Source of the DNA: Paenibacillus oralis
Lineage (GTDB): Bacteria > Bacillota > Bacilli > Paenibacillales > Paenibacillaceae
DNA: 64,000 nucleotides
Assembly (NCBI RefSeq): GCF_003863965.1
Contig: NZ_RRCN01000001.1
Coordinates: 979,042-1,043,041, forward strand
Reading direction: 5' to 3'
Shown: piece by piece, positions 9,095-17,769 of the stretch
How the letters are laid out: each line of letters opens with the position of its first letter
Numbering within the stretch: the stretch's first letter is position 1
Notes under the pieces: generated by a model
What the model saw: only the letters and a program-made list of their open reading frames with translations
Database searches by the model: none
What the model was told of the DNA's origin: nothing
Made by a program: the position numbers and the translations under genes

Positions 9095-9658
9095 TTATTT
9101 CAATTCATATCCGCCGCGTACCATCACGGTCAAATTGTGCGTGTCTCCGGCTTGTACCTGAATTCCCCGGCCTTCTCTAGGAAAAGAAAGCAAATGATTT
9201 TTCTCGACCGTCCCACCGTTGCCGATATCTATCCCATCGGTGAGATCCGCTACACCGCTAGCATCAGCGCTATAAACCACCGCTTTTCCCGAACGAACAA
9301 CAAACTCTGCACCGGCATAACCGTATAAAATTTTCCCCGGTTTCACTTCAACGATTTCAATCCCATCGGTTGCCCCTTTGCTCGCCTCGCCTTTTGAAGA
9401 AGACGAAGATGAGGAAGAGGAATTACCGTCTTTGCCGGTACTACTGCTATTACTGTTACCGCTCCCTTTACCACTGCCCCCGCCATTAAGCGCCTGTTGA
9501 ATCGCCTGATCAACATAACTCTTGGTAACCACGGGATCATCCGCAGTTCCCGGCGTCGTTCCCGCTCCTTCCGCTCGCAAGTTCAACAGCGATCCTGCTC
9601 CAACGCTGCCGCCTATCAATGCCACCGCCGCTGCGATTTTCCAACCTGTCTTCATCAT
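9095..9658 (-). CDS. Exported or membrane-anchored protein with Ser/Gly-rich linker
   Basis: This is a 187-aa protein of unknown function. It starts with MKTGWK after GAGGAGGAAC; the tandem ATGs at 9658 and 9655 cannot be told apart. Residues 6-28 are a hydrophobic export signal or anchor. About 35-55 contains DDPVVTKSYVDQAIQQAL, a phrase that recurs in uncharacterised Firmicute envelope proteins. About 58-92 is a Gly/Ser linker including nine consecutive serines. About 96-187 is a compact beta-rich domain (EVKPGKILYGYAGAEFVVRSG, then VQAGDTHNLTVMVRGGYEL). A surface location after the linker is inferred. It lies upstream of the SASP gene on the same strand with its own promoter region. Confidence 0.75.
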   Translation of the reverse strand: MMKTGWKIAAAVALIGGSVGAGSLLNLRAEGAGTTPGTADDPVVTKSYVDQAIQQALNGGGSGKGSGNSNSSSTGKDGNSSSSSSSSSKGEASKGATDGIEIVEVKPGKILYGYAGAEFVVRSGKAVVYSADASGVADLTDGIDIGNGGTVEKNHLLSFPREGRGIQVQAGDTHNLTVMVRGGYELK

Positions 9659-9717
9659 GTTCCTCCTCTAGCATCTTTTAATCTTGTCTCTATCATATTC
9701 GTTTAAGAGAAACGTAA

Positions 9718-9747
9718 CAAGGCCAAAGTCGAATGACTTTGGCCTTG
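9718..9747 (-). terminator. Terminator of the 9772 gene
   Basis: CAAGGCCAAAGTC and GACTTTGGCCTTG form a perfect 13-bp stem with a 4-nt loop, 24 bp past the stop codon. The T-run on the minus strand is short and broken (TTACGTTTCTC). Confidence 0.8.
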
Positions 9748-9771
9748 TGATCAAATACAGCTAATTATAGA

Positions 9772-12279
9772 TTAGTAAGTATCGGTGTATCCCACCGCCT
9801 GAGTGGCAATCTTAGTTTTAACTCCTTGATAAAGATCGTAAACGGAGAATTGGAAGGATCCACTTCTAAACGATGTGAAGATTGGGTCATTAACCGTAAA
9901 AGTGTACTCTCTATTGGTTACAAGCTCAAAGTCTTTCTCCAACTCGATTTCTTTTTCGAATTTGGCCCCGCTGGAATCCATGACCTCCAACAAGAATTTA
10001 TGCTGGAATTCACCCATCTCAAACGACAAGTCGCGTTTTAATTCATATTTGAATTTTACATCCAACCCCGAACCGCCAGTGTGCCCTTCTATGTTAACTA
10101 TACTTAACGTGTACGGGAACAATTCGATGCCCATCAAAGAGTTTTTAATATCTCGGCTATCCAGCGTCAGTTCCATGGCGGAAGCGTTGACGTAACCGGT
10201 TGCTGCCTCTTCGGCCGAGCTTACAAATTTGTTTTCAGCAACGCTTTCCCCAATTACAAGATCCCAATTGGCTACATCCGTGTTTTTCGGAATTTGTGCA
10301 GAGAAAGTGACAATGCTGGCCGATTTAGGACCCACCTGGTGCTTAGGTTGATTTGCCGTTGCCTTGTAGTATTGCCCATCCTTGGTACGGAAGTAGCCGG
10401 TCAAATTAGCAAGGTTGGCCTGCTTATCCTCAAGATTGTGCATAATAAACTCGGTGTAAATAGTGTCGTTCGTAGTTCCTCTGTACAAGTATGTTTTTCT
10501 GGTTTGCAGGTCCGCTTTTTTACCTGTGGTATTCAGGTTAAAGAACTCACCGTCGGCAACCAATTTCATGTCACTTGTTTTACCGAAGTTAGAGAACATT
10601 ACCCAATTCGAGGTTTTATCCTCAGCGACTTTTTTGAGCAATTGAACTTGTAATTGCGAGAATTTCAAAGAGGAAGGGATATTTGCTGTAACGTAAACAT
10701 CCGCTTTTTCTCCCGCACCCAATACCTGTGTATTGTTGGTGCTAACCACATTAACCTTGCTGGTTAAATCACTAGAGTCAAGTTTATAAGCACCGGCAAA
10801 ATCCGGTAGCTTCGCTGCTTGATTACCTTTGTTTTCAATAGTGATTTTGGAAGACAAGATGCTTCCGTCACTCCATGGCAACTCTTGTACATTATCCAAT
10901 GTTACGCCAAAGGTACCGTCGTTATTTTTGACTACGCGTTCTTGCCCAACCGCATGCTGCATTTCTTCATAATTTGGCAAGCTGTATACCGCAATAGGAT
11001 AACTCGAGCCGGTTGTCGCGTTATTGCCTCCTTCTGACGATGCAACAGATGCTGGTGTTTTCAGCACCAATTTTAACTTATCGGCATTAGCGATAACCGG
11101 AACCGTACCATCGACCGATATAATTTGTTCTTCATTCGGCTTCAAAGTGATATCGGATAAATTGCTGGTGTTTAAAGTATAAGTTTTGCCTTCGGCTTGA
11201 AGCTCGAACAAATACGCAGGGAGTTTAACCGTCTGATCCCCATTATTTTTGATGGAAAACTGTACAGAAAGTGCACTTTCACCATAACTTTGATTCCGTG
11301 AAACGCTGAGAATCTTCGTGGCAATTTTGGTGCTGTCTACATCCAACACTTTCTCAGCATTAGCAGCTGTAATGGAAGATTGACCCTTCTTCGTTCCTAA
11401 ACTGATGGAAGCAATAGGCAGTTCGCTTTTTGCCGTTTCATCGGTAACAGACATAACAAGCTGTAAATTGGCCGTATTCACGGAGCTTGGCAATTTGGCT
11501 ATTAAATTAAGCGTTTTATCCTCTTGTGGCAAAATTTCCACATTCGTACTGGAGGAATCCGGATTTAAAGCAAACGGTGTACCGCTTTGGGTTTGAACAT
11601 AATACTTCAGCGCAGGATTTGTCATCGTCTTGGCACTGGTATTTTTCAAGTTCAGAGCCACATGAATATAGTTATTATTCCCTTGACCAAGTACGCTAAC
11701 GGATTTTACCTTTGCGGAAGCTGTCAAATCTCCAATCGTTAATTTTTGTGTACTATTCAAAGGAGTTGCCGCCGTATAGCCGGAAGGAATGCTAATCGTT
11801 CCTAACGAACGTTCGTAGTTGGACGCGCTGAAATCCCACTTAATGATTTGGAAATTCAAGTCGCTGTATTTCAAACCTTTAGCAATTTGGGTTGTGTATG
11901 TAACACTTAACGTAGAACCTGGAACAACCTTCTTTTTCTCTTTGTCCGAGCTTACAACTGACACGCTGTAAACCGTACCTTTTTTCGTTTTCACCTTTGT
12001 CCAGTAGTCCGTTAGAGACAAACTTTGCGTACCATTGTTGTAGTAAGTCAATGTGTAAGTCAATACGCTTTGATCATCCTGGGTTAAAATGTTGACGTTA
12101 CTTAATTTCACCGAGCTTTTGGAACTTAACTGCACGCCCTTCAAGTTTTGCAGTGTCTTGACTGCTGCTTGTTGTTGTTTCGTATTGGTAGTAGACGCCG
12201 CATATGCCGGGCTTACTGTACTCGTACCAACCAAAGCTGCAACAGCCAACGACGCAGCGATCCATTTCGTTTTATTCAA
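9772..12279 (-). CDS. Large secreted protein of repeated beta-sandwich domains, TTG start
   Basis: This 835-aa protein is of unknown function. The AGGAGG at 12287-12292 dictates the start: a TTG at 12279 lies 7 nt away and opens MNKTKWIAAS, whereas the TTG at 12285 is too close and there is no suitable ATG. Residues 1-27 are a classic signal peptide ending SPAYA. The mature part appears to be about five modules of 130-150 residues, each with an extended strand pair like VLTYTLTYYNNGTQSLSL, SALSVQFSIKNNGDQTVKL or SKITIENKGNQAAKL, followed by a PGSTLSVTYTTQI- or PNEEQIISVDGTVP-type strand. This resembles immunoglobulin-like or DUF4352-like folds. No SLH, LPXTG or catalytic motif is visible, so it may be a released or loosely bound envelope protein. 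Confidence 0.8.
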   Translation of the reverse strand: MNKTKWIAASLAVAALVGTSTVSPAYAASTTNTKQQQAAVKTLQNLKGVQLSSKSSVKLSNVNILTQDDQSVLTYTLTYYNNGTQSLSLTDYWTKVKTKKGTVYSVSVVSSDKEKKKVVPGSTLSVTYTTQIAKGLKYSDLNFQIIKWDFSASNYERSLGTISIPSGYTAATPLNSTQKLTIGDLTASAKVKSVSVLGQGNNNYIHVALNLKNTSAKTMTNPALKYYVQTQSGTPFALNPDSSSTNVEILPQEDKTLNLIAKLPSSVNTANLQLVMSVTDETAKSELPIASISLGTKKGQSSITAANAEKVLDVDSTKIATKILSVSRNQSYGESALSVQFSIKNNGDQTVKLPAYLFELQAEGKTYTLNTSNLSDITLKPNEEQIISVDGTVPVIANADKLKLVLKTPASVASSEGGNNATTGSSYPIAVYSLPNYEEMQHAVGQERVVKNNDGTFGVTLDNVQELPWSDGSILSSKITIENKGNQAAKLPDFAGAYKLDSSDLTSKVNVVSTNNTQVLGAGEKADVYVTANIPSSLKFSQLQVQLLKKVAEDKTSNWVMFSNFGKTSDMKLVADGEFFNLNTTGKKADLQTRKTYLYRGTTNDTIYTEFIMHNLEDKQANLANLTGYFRTKDGQYYKATANQPKHQVGPKSASIVTFSAQIPKNTDVANWDLVIGESVAENKFVSSAEEAATGYVNASAMELTLDSRDIKNSLMGIELFPYTLSIVNIEGHTGGSGLDVKFKYELKRDLSFEMGEFQHKFLLEVMDSSGAKFEKEIELEKDFELVTNREYTFTVNDPIFTSFRSGSFQFSVYDLYQGVKTKIATQAVGYTDTY

Positions 12280-12489
12280 ATCCAAACCTCCTAAAATACA
12301 TATTATATTTCTTGCCTATATATTATATACGCACAAGCTTAAAATAAGTTTAAAAAATCTAAAAAGAACTTAGGTAAAATTATATTTTATCATAGGAAAG
12401 AGAAAATGCCTTGGCCCTTATCCATATGGATAAAATTATTTAATATATGAAAATATTGTTAGTAATGATTCATATTTCCTTTATTACGG

Positions 12490-12515
12490 TATAATATGGA
12501 TTGAATCGGCCGATT
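12490..12515 (+). promoter_or_regulatory. Promoter -10 plus shared palindrome upstream of 12547
   Basis: TATAAT (12490-12495) is followed after 8 bp by the perfect palindrome AATCGGCCGATT (12504-12515), centred 37 bp before the start codon. The same palindrome, in its longer form GAATCGGCCGATTC, sits at the matching place before the next gene (13494-13507). The -35 region is poor, so an activator or an operator at the transcription start is plausible. Confidence 0.6.
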
Positions 12516-12546
12516 ATATTTTATTTTTGAAAAGGATGGGGATAGA

Positions 12547-13035
12547 ATGAGAATTAAAACAATCGTATCCGCATTACTTGTTGCTGCAACGATTTCGCTT
12601 CCGTATACACCGACTTATGCACAGGATGCCGGCTCGGATAATGAGATTGTAACTCCATTTGTTCATGGACTGGGAGACACTAGAGAGGATGCTATCGATG
12701 TACTCCCTAATCAGATGCTAAATCTCTTTGTACAAGGCCCGGATGATGAAGATTGGTTTAAATGGACTAATGATACGGGCTCGCCTAAATATATTTCAAG
12801 TTGGGTTTATAGCCGGAATAACTATAATAACGTAAATGTCGGTGTAATTGTGAAATATGCTAATGGAAAGGAAACCAACTTACTGCTTGCTGAACCCTCA
12901 GAGTTGGGGAATATAGGAAATCCTTCGATGTTTGATAATTTAATCGTTCCGGAGGATGCTACAGTTTATCTAAGGGTTAAAGCAGTCACTTTTACGGAAA
13001 TCGGCCCTTATGAATTTAATTTTTGGGCAGTTTAA
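12547..13035 (+). CDS. Small secreted protein, PPC-like beta-sandwich (paralogue 1)
   Basis: This is a 162-aa exported protein. Residues 1-25 form a signal peptide ending TPTYAQ. The mature part looks like a bacterial pre-peptidase C-terminal (PPC) type domain: THE ED-rich entry REDAIDVLPNQ, the hallmark DDEDWFKW motif, and a final strand YLRVKAVTFTEIGPYEFNF. PPC domains normally flank secreted proteases and help secretion or substrate binding; here the domain stands alone. The gene at 13534 encodes a similar protein (NDVDWFKV at the same place) and shares the promoter palindrome, so the two are probably co-regulated paralogues. GGATGGGGATAG precedes the ATG. Function unknown. Confidence 0.75.
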   Translation: MRIKTIVSALLVAATISLPYTPTYAQDAGSDNEIVTPFVHGLGDTREDAIDVLPNQMLNLFVQGPDDEDWFKWTNDTGSPKYISSWVYSRNNYNNVNVGVIVKYANGKETNLLLAEPSELGNIGNPSMFDNLIVPEDATVYLRVKAVTFTEIGPYEFNFWAV

Positions 13036-13481
13036 TATTTTGTATCCGTATTAGATAAAGAGAGCAGGAGCTTATAGCCCCGTCTATTCAAAAGATTAGA
13101 GCGGGCATATACCGTCGTTAGCTCAACGAAACACCGAGACATATATAAGTTCTCGCTTAGTTTTCAAAAAAGATGGAATTCATTTATCTAAGTATTCTGT
13201 ATCTTTACCATCACTCACCGAATCAAGTATACCCTATACCCTGCATTCAATTCGAACTCTCCATATTGCTCCACAAACTAGATATACTATAGCTCCATTA
13301 GGAATTATGAAATTATCCCTAGTAAATCCATGACCTTTCCCTTTACTCATCGCATACAATATATCAGATTGTCTTCCATTTGCATATTGAGGTTTTGTAT
13401 CCTCTACAAAAGTATTTGGGTAAATAAATATTTTTTAACATTATTAGGAAATAAATCACATTCAAATCCTTTCTGTAAATA
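13036..13481. other. Gene-free AT-rich spacer
   Basis: About 450 bp between the two small secreted-protein genes. I see no convincing coding sequence, strong terminator or repeat. It contains the distal promoter region of the next gene. Confidence 0.5.
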
Positions 13482-13507
13482 TATAATAGAATCGAATCGG
13501 CCGATTC
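13482..13507 (+). promoter_or_regulatory. Promoter -10 plus shared palindrome upstream of 13534
   Basis: TATAAT (13482-13487) is followed by GAATCGGCCGATTC (13494-13507), a perfect 14-bp palindrome, at the spacing seen before the 12547 gene. The start codon lies 33 bp from its centre. Confidence 0.6.
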
Positions 13508-13533
13508 ATAAAATAGTGAAAGGTGGAAGAAAT

Positions 13534-13980
13534 ATGAAAAGAAAATTACTTTCGGTTCTTTTTGCAGCAACGTTGACGTTGACGATGTCGCAAAGCGCTT
13601 TTGCTGTATCTGGTCAGTATGATACCGAAGAAGCAGCTCTGAATGTACAAACTGACAACTTTCACTTCGGATCATACCTGGATAAAAATGATGTCGATTG
13701 GTTTAAAGTAAAAAATACTTCGAGCTACAGAGATATGTCGGTAGTTGCCACTTTAAAAAGTCAACAATATATTAATTATGATATTGTAGCTTATTTCCCT
13801 GATGGAGATGTACTTTGGGCAGAAGACAATGGACAAGGGGAGGAAGATATCGTTGGTATTGGTGGTCTGGCCCCAGGGGAAGTAATGTACTTAAAAGTCG
13901 TTGGTCATGATGGAGCTTGGGGCAGTAATGCTAAAGGGCTTGGGTATACCTTGAATATTCAGAAGGAATTTCTTAATTGA
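13534..13980 (+). CDS. Small secreted protein, PPC-like beta-sandwich (paralogue 2)
   Basis: This is a 148-aa exported protein. The ATG at 13534 follows AGGTGG with 7 nt spacing; the longer frame upstream is AT-rich noise. Residues 1-23 are a signal peptide ending SAFA. The mature domain carries LDKNDVDWFKVKNT, a YINYDIVAYFPDGD strand pair, GLAPGEVMYLKVVGHDG and a final YTLNIQ strand, the layout of a PPC or jelly-roll sandwich. It resembles the 12547 product in length, motif order and promoter. Acidic loops suggest possible calcium binding, which is inference. A strong terminator follows at 14014. Confidence 0.75.
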   Translation: MKRKLLSVLFAATLTLTMSQSAFAVSGQYDTEEAALNVQTDNFHFGSYLDKNDVDWFKVKNTSSYRDMSVVATLKSQQYINYDIVAYFPDGDVLWAEDNGQGEEDIVGIGGLAPGEVMYLKVVGHDGAWGSNAKGLGYTLNIQKEFLN

Positions 13981-14013
13981 AAATTCTTGTTTAAAAAGCA
14001 CCATTAGGTTTTC

Positions 14014-14046
14014 AGCCTGTTGAGAAACCCTCAACAGGCTTTCTTT
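14014..14046 (+). terminator. Terminator of the 13534 gene
   Basis: AGCCTGTTGAG and CTCAACAGGCT form a perfect 11-bp stem with loop AAACC, followed by TTCTTT. Confidence 0.9.
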
Positions 14047-14183
14047 ATCTTCGTTATTTATCCTATTCGGCTGCATTAATAATAGTTATCCTCTCCTTTC
14101 GGTTTGGCCCTTCCTTTTTGACGTCCCATACTCGCGAACTATCGTCGTTTGCCAACTCATCAGACTAACCCACCCTAGAGATG

Positions 14184-14200
14184 ACGCCCAGACTGGGCGT
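14184..14200. repeat. Short inverted repeat
   Basis: ACGCCCA-GAC-TGGGCGT, a perfect 7-bp dyad 4 bp before the next terminator. No T-run. Role unknown. Confidence 0.5.
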
Positions 14201-14204
14201 ACAC

Positions 14205-14241
14205 AAAAAAAGCGAGCCCTTGGTAAAGGGTTCGCTTTTTT
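14205..14241 (-). terminator. Bidirectional terminator of the S-layer gene
   Basis: AGCGAGCCCTT and AAAGGGTTCGCT form the stem, with runs of A on one side and T on the other, so it can stop transcription from either direction. It lies 10 bp past the S-layer stop codon. Confidence 0.9.
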
Positions 14242-14251
14242 ATAAATCATA

Positions 14252-17194
14252 TTACTTCTTGTTGTAGTACAGAGTATCTTTTTTGAGGTCGTTTTCAGCT
14301 ACGTCAGTGATAGCGTCTTTTCCGCCGTCAAATTCGAGCTTCAGTCTGCTGTAAGTGAAGTCAGCAGGCAGAGCTACTTTCACACGCACAACATTCTTAG
14401 TGTCACCATAAGTAACATCGCTAACAGTAAGTTCTTTATCGTCATCGTTGTCAACTGTTACAGTGAATAAGCCTTTTACAAAGTCTGGAGTAAACTTACC
14501 AGTTGTATTAATCACAAGTTCTTCAGTTGTTGTTACATCAAGCAAGAGATAAGTAGCATCTGTTGCGGTAGTCACTTTGAAAGTAGATCCTACGATCTCA
14601 GGTGCAACTTTATCCTTCAAGATGTAATCTGTTGCTTTAATTTTATTACCGAAGACATCAACAGCAGCATTTTGATTCGTTACCGTGAGATTGTAAGGAG
14701 CAGTCTTTTTCAGTTCATTATTGCTATTGAACTTCAAGGTAAGAGTCTTCTTATCACTGCTCAGGGAAGCATCGTTTGGTGTTTGGTTATCAACACGGAA
14801 GTAGTTCTTATTAAAGCTATTGACTTTTGCATTGAATTTAATTTGAACTTCTTTCGTCGATACTACTTTCGTATCGCCACCCACTTCAATTTTAAGCAAT
14901 TCATCATTTTTCTCAATTGCTTGAGTTAATACATAACCGCCATTGGAGTTCTTGATGTAGTCTCCATCTTTATCGGCAATGTAAGCAACTTCGATTTCGT
15001 AATTGCCTTTATCCAGGTCAGATGTATTGCCTTTGAAGTCTTTAAATTTGTCGGCATACAAGCGAACGCTATCCGAGTTATAGATATTCACTGTACCATT
15101 GTACACATATCTCTTCTTAGTATCTTTCTCATACAGCGTATACTTGTTCTTATCGCGTGCATCACCGTTACCGCTGGTAGCCAAGTCTGTAGAGAACTGC
15201 AGATACAGGTTGTTGCCATCAAGCCAAGCTTGATCAAAAGCAGAGTCGCTGGCTTTAGCCGTATTGATCTCAATCGTTTGCGGCAGCATAGTATTTTTCA
15301 CATATGCTCTGTCGCCGATGCCGCGAACTTCCAATTGATACTTGGTATCCTTATCGAGGTCAGGACCCAAGTTAACAACAACTTTGTTATCCTCTTCGAG
15401 ATCAGCAATGTCAACAGGCAAAGTAGGATGTCCATCATCATCAATGGTATCAATGTCATCGACAATTTTACCATTAGTATCTTTCAAGATGTAGTTGTCC
15501 AGATCCTCAGCATCATCTTTGTTGACTTCTTCACTAAACGTCAGCGTAACCAAGTAGTCGCCGTTGCTATCTTTTTCAATCTCCGATTTAGTAACAGTAG
15601 GACGGATAGTATCAAGCGTCGGAGTTACTTTAGCGTCGCGATCTGCTTTGTTATCGCTGTAATCTCTTACACCTTTAACATATACGGTGTTTTCTCCGTA
15701 GTTCATCGGATCATCGAGCGTAACTTTAACTTCGTCGTCTTTAACTTCGATAGTCTTGGCATCGATGGAAGACGTATTTACATAAACGCTATCAACGCTC
15801 TTAACTGTTTCGTTGAACTTAATCGTCAGTTCTTTCAAATCGTTAGTTTCAACGGAAACGATTGTCGGAGCTTGCGTGTCTTCCACAACTTCAAAGCTGT
15901 GTTCTACCGGAGCAATTTTCAGATCAGAGTAATCAGTTACGTTGCTGATAGCCACTTTATGAGTACCTACGGACAGGTTAGCATTCATGATCACTGTATC
16001 CGGATAGATGTAATCGATCGATCCGCCTACAGTACCGCCGTCGATTTCATAGTTACTGGAAATCGTAGCTTGATCTTGAGAAACCGGCTCGCTAAATTTA
16101 ACTTTGAATGCTTTAGTACCCAAGCCAACGACTTCTTTAACCGTCGGAGCCGTTACATCAGCCGGAGTGAACTTGACTTTAGTATCGAAAGTAACCGTAC
16201 CGTCTTCGTTCTTCACATTGTTGATTTCGAGTTCGGTTTCTTGTTTGTTGTCCAGTTCACCGCCAGTTTCAGTCAACAACAGAGTAACTGTTGTTTTGTC
16301 TTCCGACAGCTTAGCGGAATCAATAGTTACATCGTCAATCTTGTAGTTAGACTTCGACTCAGCAGATACTTTGTCAACCGTACCGTCGAATTTAACAACT
16401 ACTTGTTTCAGGTTGTCAGCTTTTACGCTTTCTACCTTTTGAGCTACAGTTGTTTTGTAAACAACTTTCTCGTTGTATTCTCTGTCCTTGTAAGTGAATT
16501 TAACTTCGGTTTCTTTGTTAGCTTCGAGAGCTGTTTCCAATTCAACCTTAACCACTTCACCATCGGACATTGTGAACTCAACGTTCTTCGGATCTACTAC
16601 TTTGTAGGATTTCACCGCAGGAACTTGGTTCGCTTCGTAGATAGCGTAAGCTGCTACGATTGCTTGGGAACGCGAAGCGTTAGCTTGGTAGTTGATGCCT
16701 GCGTCGATGTAGCCAGCTTTAACAGCTGCTTCTACATAACCTTTAGCCCATTCGGATGCAGTGTTGTTAGCATCGTTAGGAACTTCCAGTTTCAAAGCGA
16801 TCGACAGGATTTTAGCCAGTTCTTGAACCGTTACGTTGCCGCTCGGATCGAAAAGACCTTTTACAGTGTCTTTACCTTCCATGATGCCGGCTGCGGTAAC
16901 AGCTTCGATGTAAGGAGCTGCCCAGTGGGAAGCAGTGTAGTTCTTGTCTTTGTAAGTAGCCACGCCAGTTACCGGCTCCAGATCGATTGCGTTAACAACG
17001 ATTTTCGCCAACTCAGCGCGAGTCAGAGTTCTGTCCAGGTGAGACAAGCCATCAGGGAAACCATTTACGATCCCAGCTTGTTTCAGAGTGTTGAATTTTT
17101 GTTCTGGCGTCGAAGCATCAGCGCCAAATGCTACAGAAGCAAACATGGAGAATGCCATTGCTGTAGACAAAGCTACGGATAAAATTTTCTTCAT
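14252..17194 (-). CDS. Major S-layer-type protein with N-terminal SLH domains
   Basis: This 980-aa protein is probably the main S-layer subunit. The ATG at 17194 (MKKILSVALS) opens a perfect signal peptide cleaved after VAFGA. Three SLH motifs fill about 25-200 (FNTLKQAGIVNGFPDG, YIEAVTAAGIMEGKD, YVEAAVKAGYIDAG) and should bind pyruvylated wall polymer. From about 210 to the end, Ig-like modules repeat: TAPTVKEVVGLGTKAFKVKF, TQAPTIVSVETNDLKELTIKF and VVSTKEVQIKFNAKV are recognisable starts. It is acidic and Lys/Asp-rich and lacks cysteine, as S-layer proteins do. Expression signals are strong: a good promoter at 17396-17424, a long 5' leader with a stem-loop, and two possible ribosome sites. 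In-frame starts at 17263 (ATG) and 17275 (GTG) also exist. Confidence 0.92.
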   Translation of the reverse strand: MKKILSVALSTAMAFSMFASVAFGADASTPEQKFNTLKQAGIVNGFPDGLSHLDRTLTRAELAKIVVNAIDLEPVTGVATYKDKNYTASHWAAPYIEAVTAAGIMEGKDTVKGLFDPSGNVTVQELAKILSIALKLEVPNDANNTASEWAKGYVEAAVKAGYIDAGINYQANASRSQAIVAAYAIYEANQVPAVKSYKVVDPKNVEFTMSDGEVVKVELETALEANKETEVKFTYKDREYNEKVVYKTTVAQKVESVKADNLKQVVVKFDGTVDKVSAESKSNYKIDDVTIDSAKLSEDKTTVTLLLTETGGELDNKQETELEINNVKNEDGTVTFDTKVKFTPADVTAPTVKEVVGLGTKAFKVKFSEPVSQDQATISSNYEIDGGTVGGSIDYIYPDTVIMNANLSVGTHKVAISNVTDYSDLKIAPVEHSFEVVEDTQAPTIVSVETNDLKELTIKFNETVKSVDSVYVNTSSIDAKTIEVKDDEVKVTLDDPMNYGENTVYVKGVRDYSDNKADRDAKVTPTLDTIRPTVTKSEIEKDSNGDYLVTLTFSEEVNKDDAEDLDNYILKDTNGKIVDDIDTIDDDGHPTLPVDIADLEEDNKVVVNLGPDLDKDTKYQLEVRGIGDRAYVKNTMLPQTIEINTAKASDSAFDQAWLDGNNLYLQFSTDLATSGNGDARDKNKYTLYEKDTKKRYVYNGTVNIYNSDSVRLYADKFKDFKGNTSDLDKGNYEIEVAYIADKDGDYIKNSNGGYVLTQAIEKNDELLKIEVGGDTKVVSTKEVQIKFNAKVNSFNKNYFRVDNQTPNDASLSSDKKTLTLKFNSNNELKKTAPYNLTVTNQNAAVDVFGNKIKATDYILKDKVAPEIVGSTFKVTTATDATYLLLDVTTTEELVINTTGKFTPDFVKGLFTVTVDNDDDKELTVSDVTYGDTKNVVRVKVALPADFTYSRLKLEFDGGKDAITDVAENDLKKDTLYYNKK

Positions 17195-17255
17195 AACCTT
17201 TTTTTCTCCTCCTTGATTAACTAACAAATGAGAGATTTCTTTAGATGAGCTCGTG

Positions 17256-17280
17256 TTACTCATTAGCCATTGCACCCCCT
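17256..17280 (-). promoter_or_regulatory. Upstream ribosome site with four-codon leader frame
   Basis: On the minus strand AAAGGGGGTGCA precedes an ATG at 17270 that opens the frame Met-Ala-Asn-Glu-stop. The stop overlaps a second ATG (17263) that is in frame with the S-layer start at 17194, where a second ribosome site (AGGAGGAG) occurs. The cwp cell-wall-protein operon of Brevibacillus brevis is known for tandem translation starts, which this resembles. Confidence 0.5.
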
Positions 17281-17314
17281 TTCCAGAGCCTGAGCAGGTT
17301 TCCTATAAATTAGG

Positions 17315-17333
17315 TCTGCGACATAATCGCAGA
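17315..17333 (-). promoter_or_regulatory. Stem-loop in the S-layer 5' leader
   Basis: TCTGCGA-CATAA-TCGCAGA forms a perfect 7-bp stem with a 5-nt loop, about 55 nt after the predicted transcription start. Such 5' hairpins often stabilise S-layer mRNAs; that role here is inferred. Confidence 0.55.
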
Positions 17334-17395
17334 AACTTGCAAACCATGTTTAAGAGAATGTAGAAATAGACTAGTTTCCTAATCCTACCTAAAAC

Positions 17396-17424
17396 ATTAT
17401 ACAATGAGTCCCAGGTGCCGTAAA
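17396..17424 (-). promoter_or_regulatory. Sigma-A promoter of the S-layer gene
   Basis: On the minus strand TTTACG (17419-17424), 17-bp spacer, TATAAT (17396-17401). The predicted leader is about 195 nt. Confidence 0.7.
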
Positions 17425-17442
17425 GCTAAATTTTCTAAAAGA

Positions 17443-17481
17443 TAGACAAGTTTCCCTATGAGGAACAAGCTTCCTTGTCTA
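17443..17481. repeat. Inverted repeat upstream of the S-layer promoter
   Basis: TAGACAAG (17443-17450) and CTTGTCTA (17474-17481) are perfect 8-bp arms, with GTTTCC/GGAAC inside. It sits just upstream of the -35 box, a usual operator position. The motif AGTTTCCTA recurs in the leader near 17298 and 17373. The rest of 17482-17713 holds nothing I can name. Confidence 0.5.
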
Positions 17482-17713
17482 AATTGGTCACCGTTGTCAT
17501 TGCTCTACATCCTTAAACGCATGAGAAATCAAAAAGTTGCGGGGTTTTAAAAAAAATTTGCGAGATTGTTACCTTTTCCAAGGTTCCCCTCATTTACGTC
17601 TTTTTGACTTCACTGCCGCCTGACGGAAATTAGTATAACATGCCTGAATATGTCAGTCATTAAGCAACTTTTGCCAATTACACCTAACTATAATGTATGT
17701 ACTTGCACGACAA

Positions 17714-17741
17714 ATAAGACGTCCTTTTTGGGACGCCTTAT
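17714..17741 (-). terminator. Weak terminator of the 17770 gene
   Basis: ATAAGACGTCC and GGACGCCTTAT form an 11-bp stem with one imperfect pair around TTTTT. On the minus strand the tail is only ATTTGTCG. Confidence 0.45.
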
Positions 17742-17769
17742 CAGTAAAATGGATACGCCAAGGCCTTGA

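Noticed and set aside
15230-17182. A 650-codon open frame on the plus strand opposite the S-layer gene
   Set aside because: It is the antisense shadow of a gene with strong codon bias. It has no ribosome site, no domain logic and a low-complexity composition.
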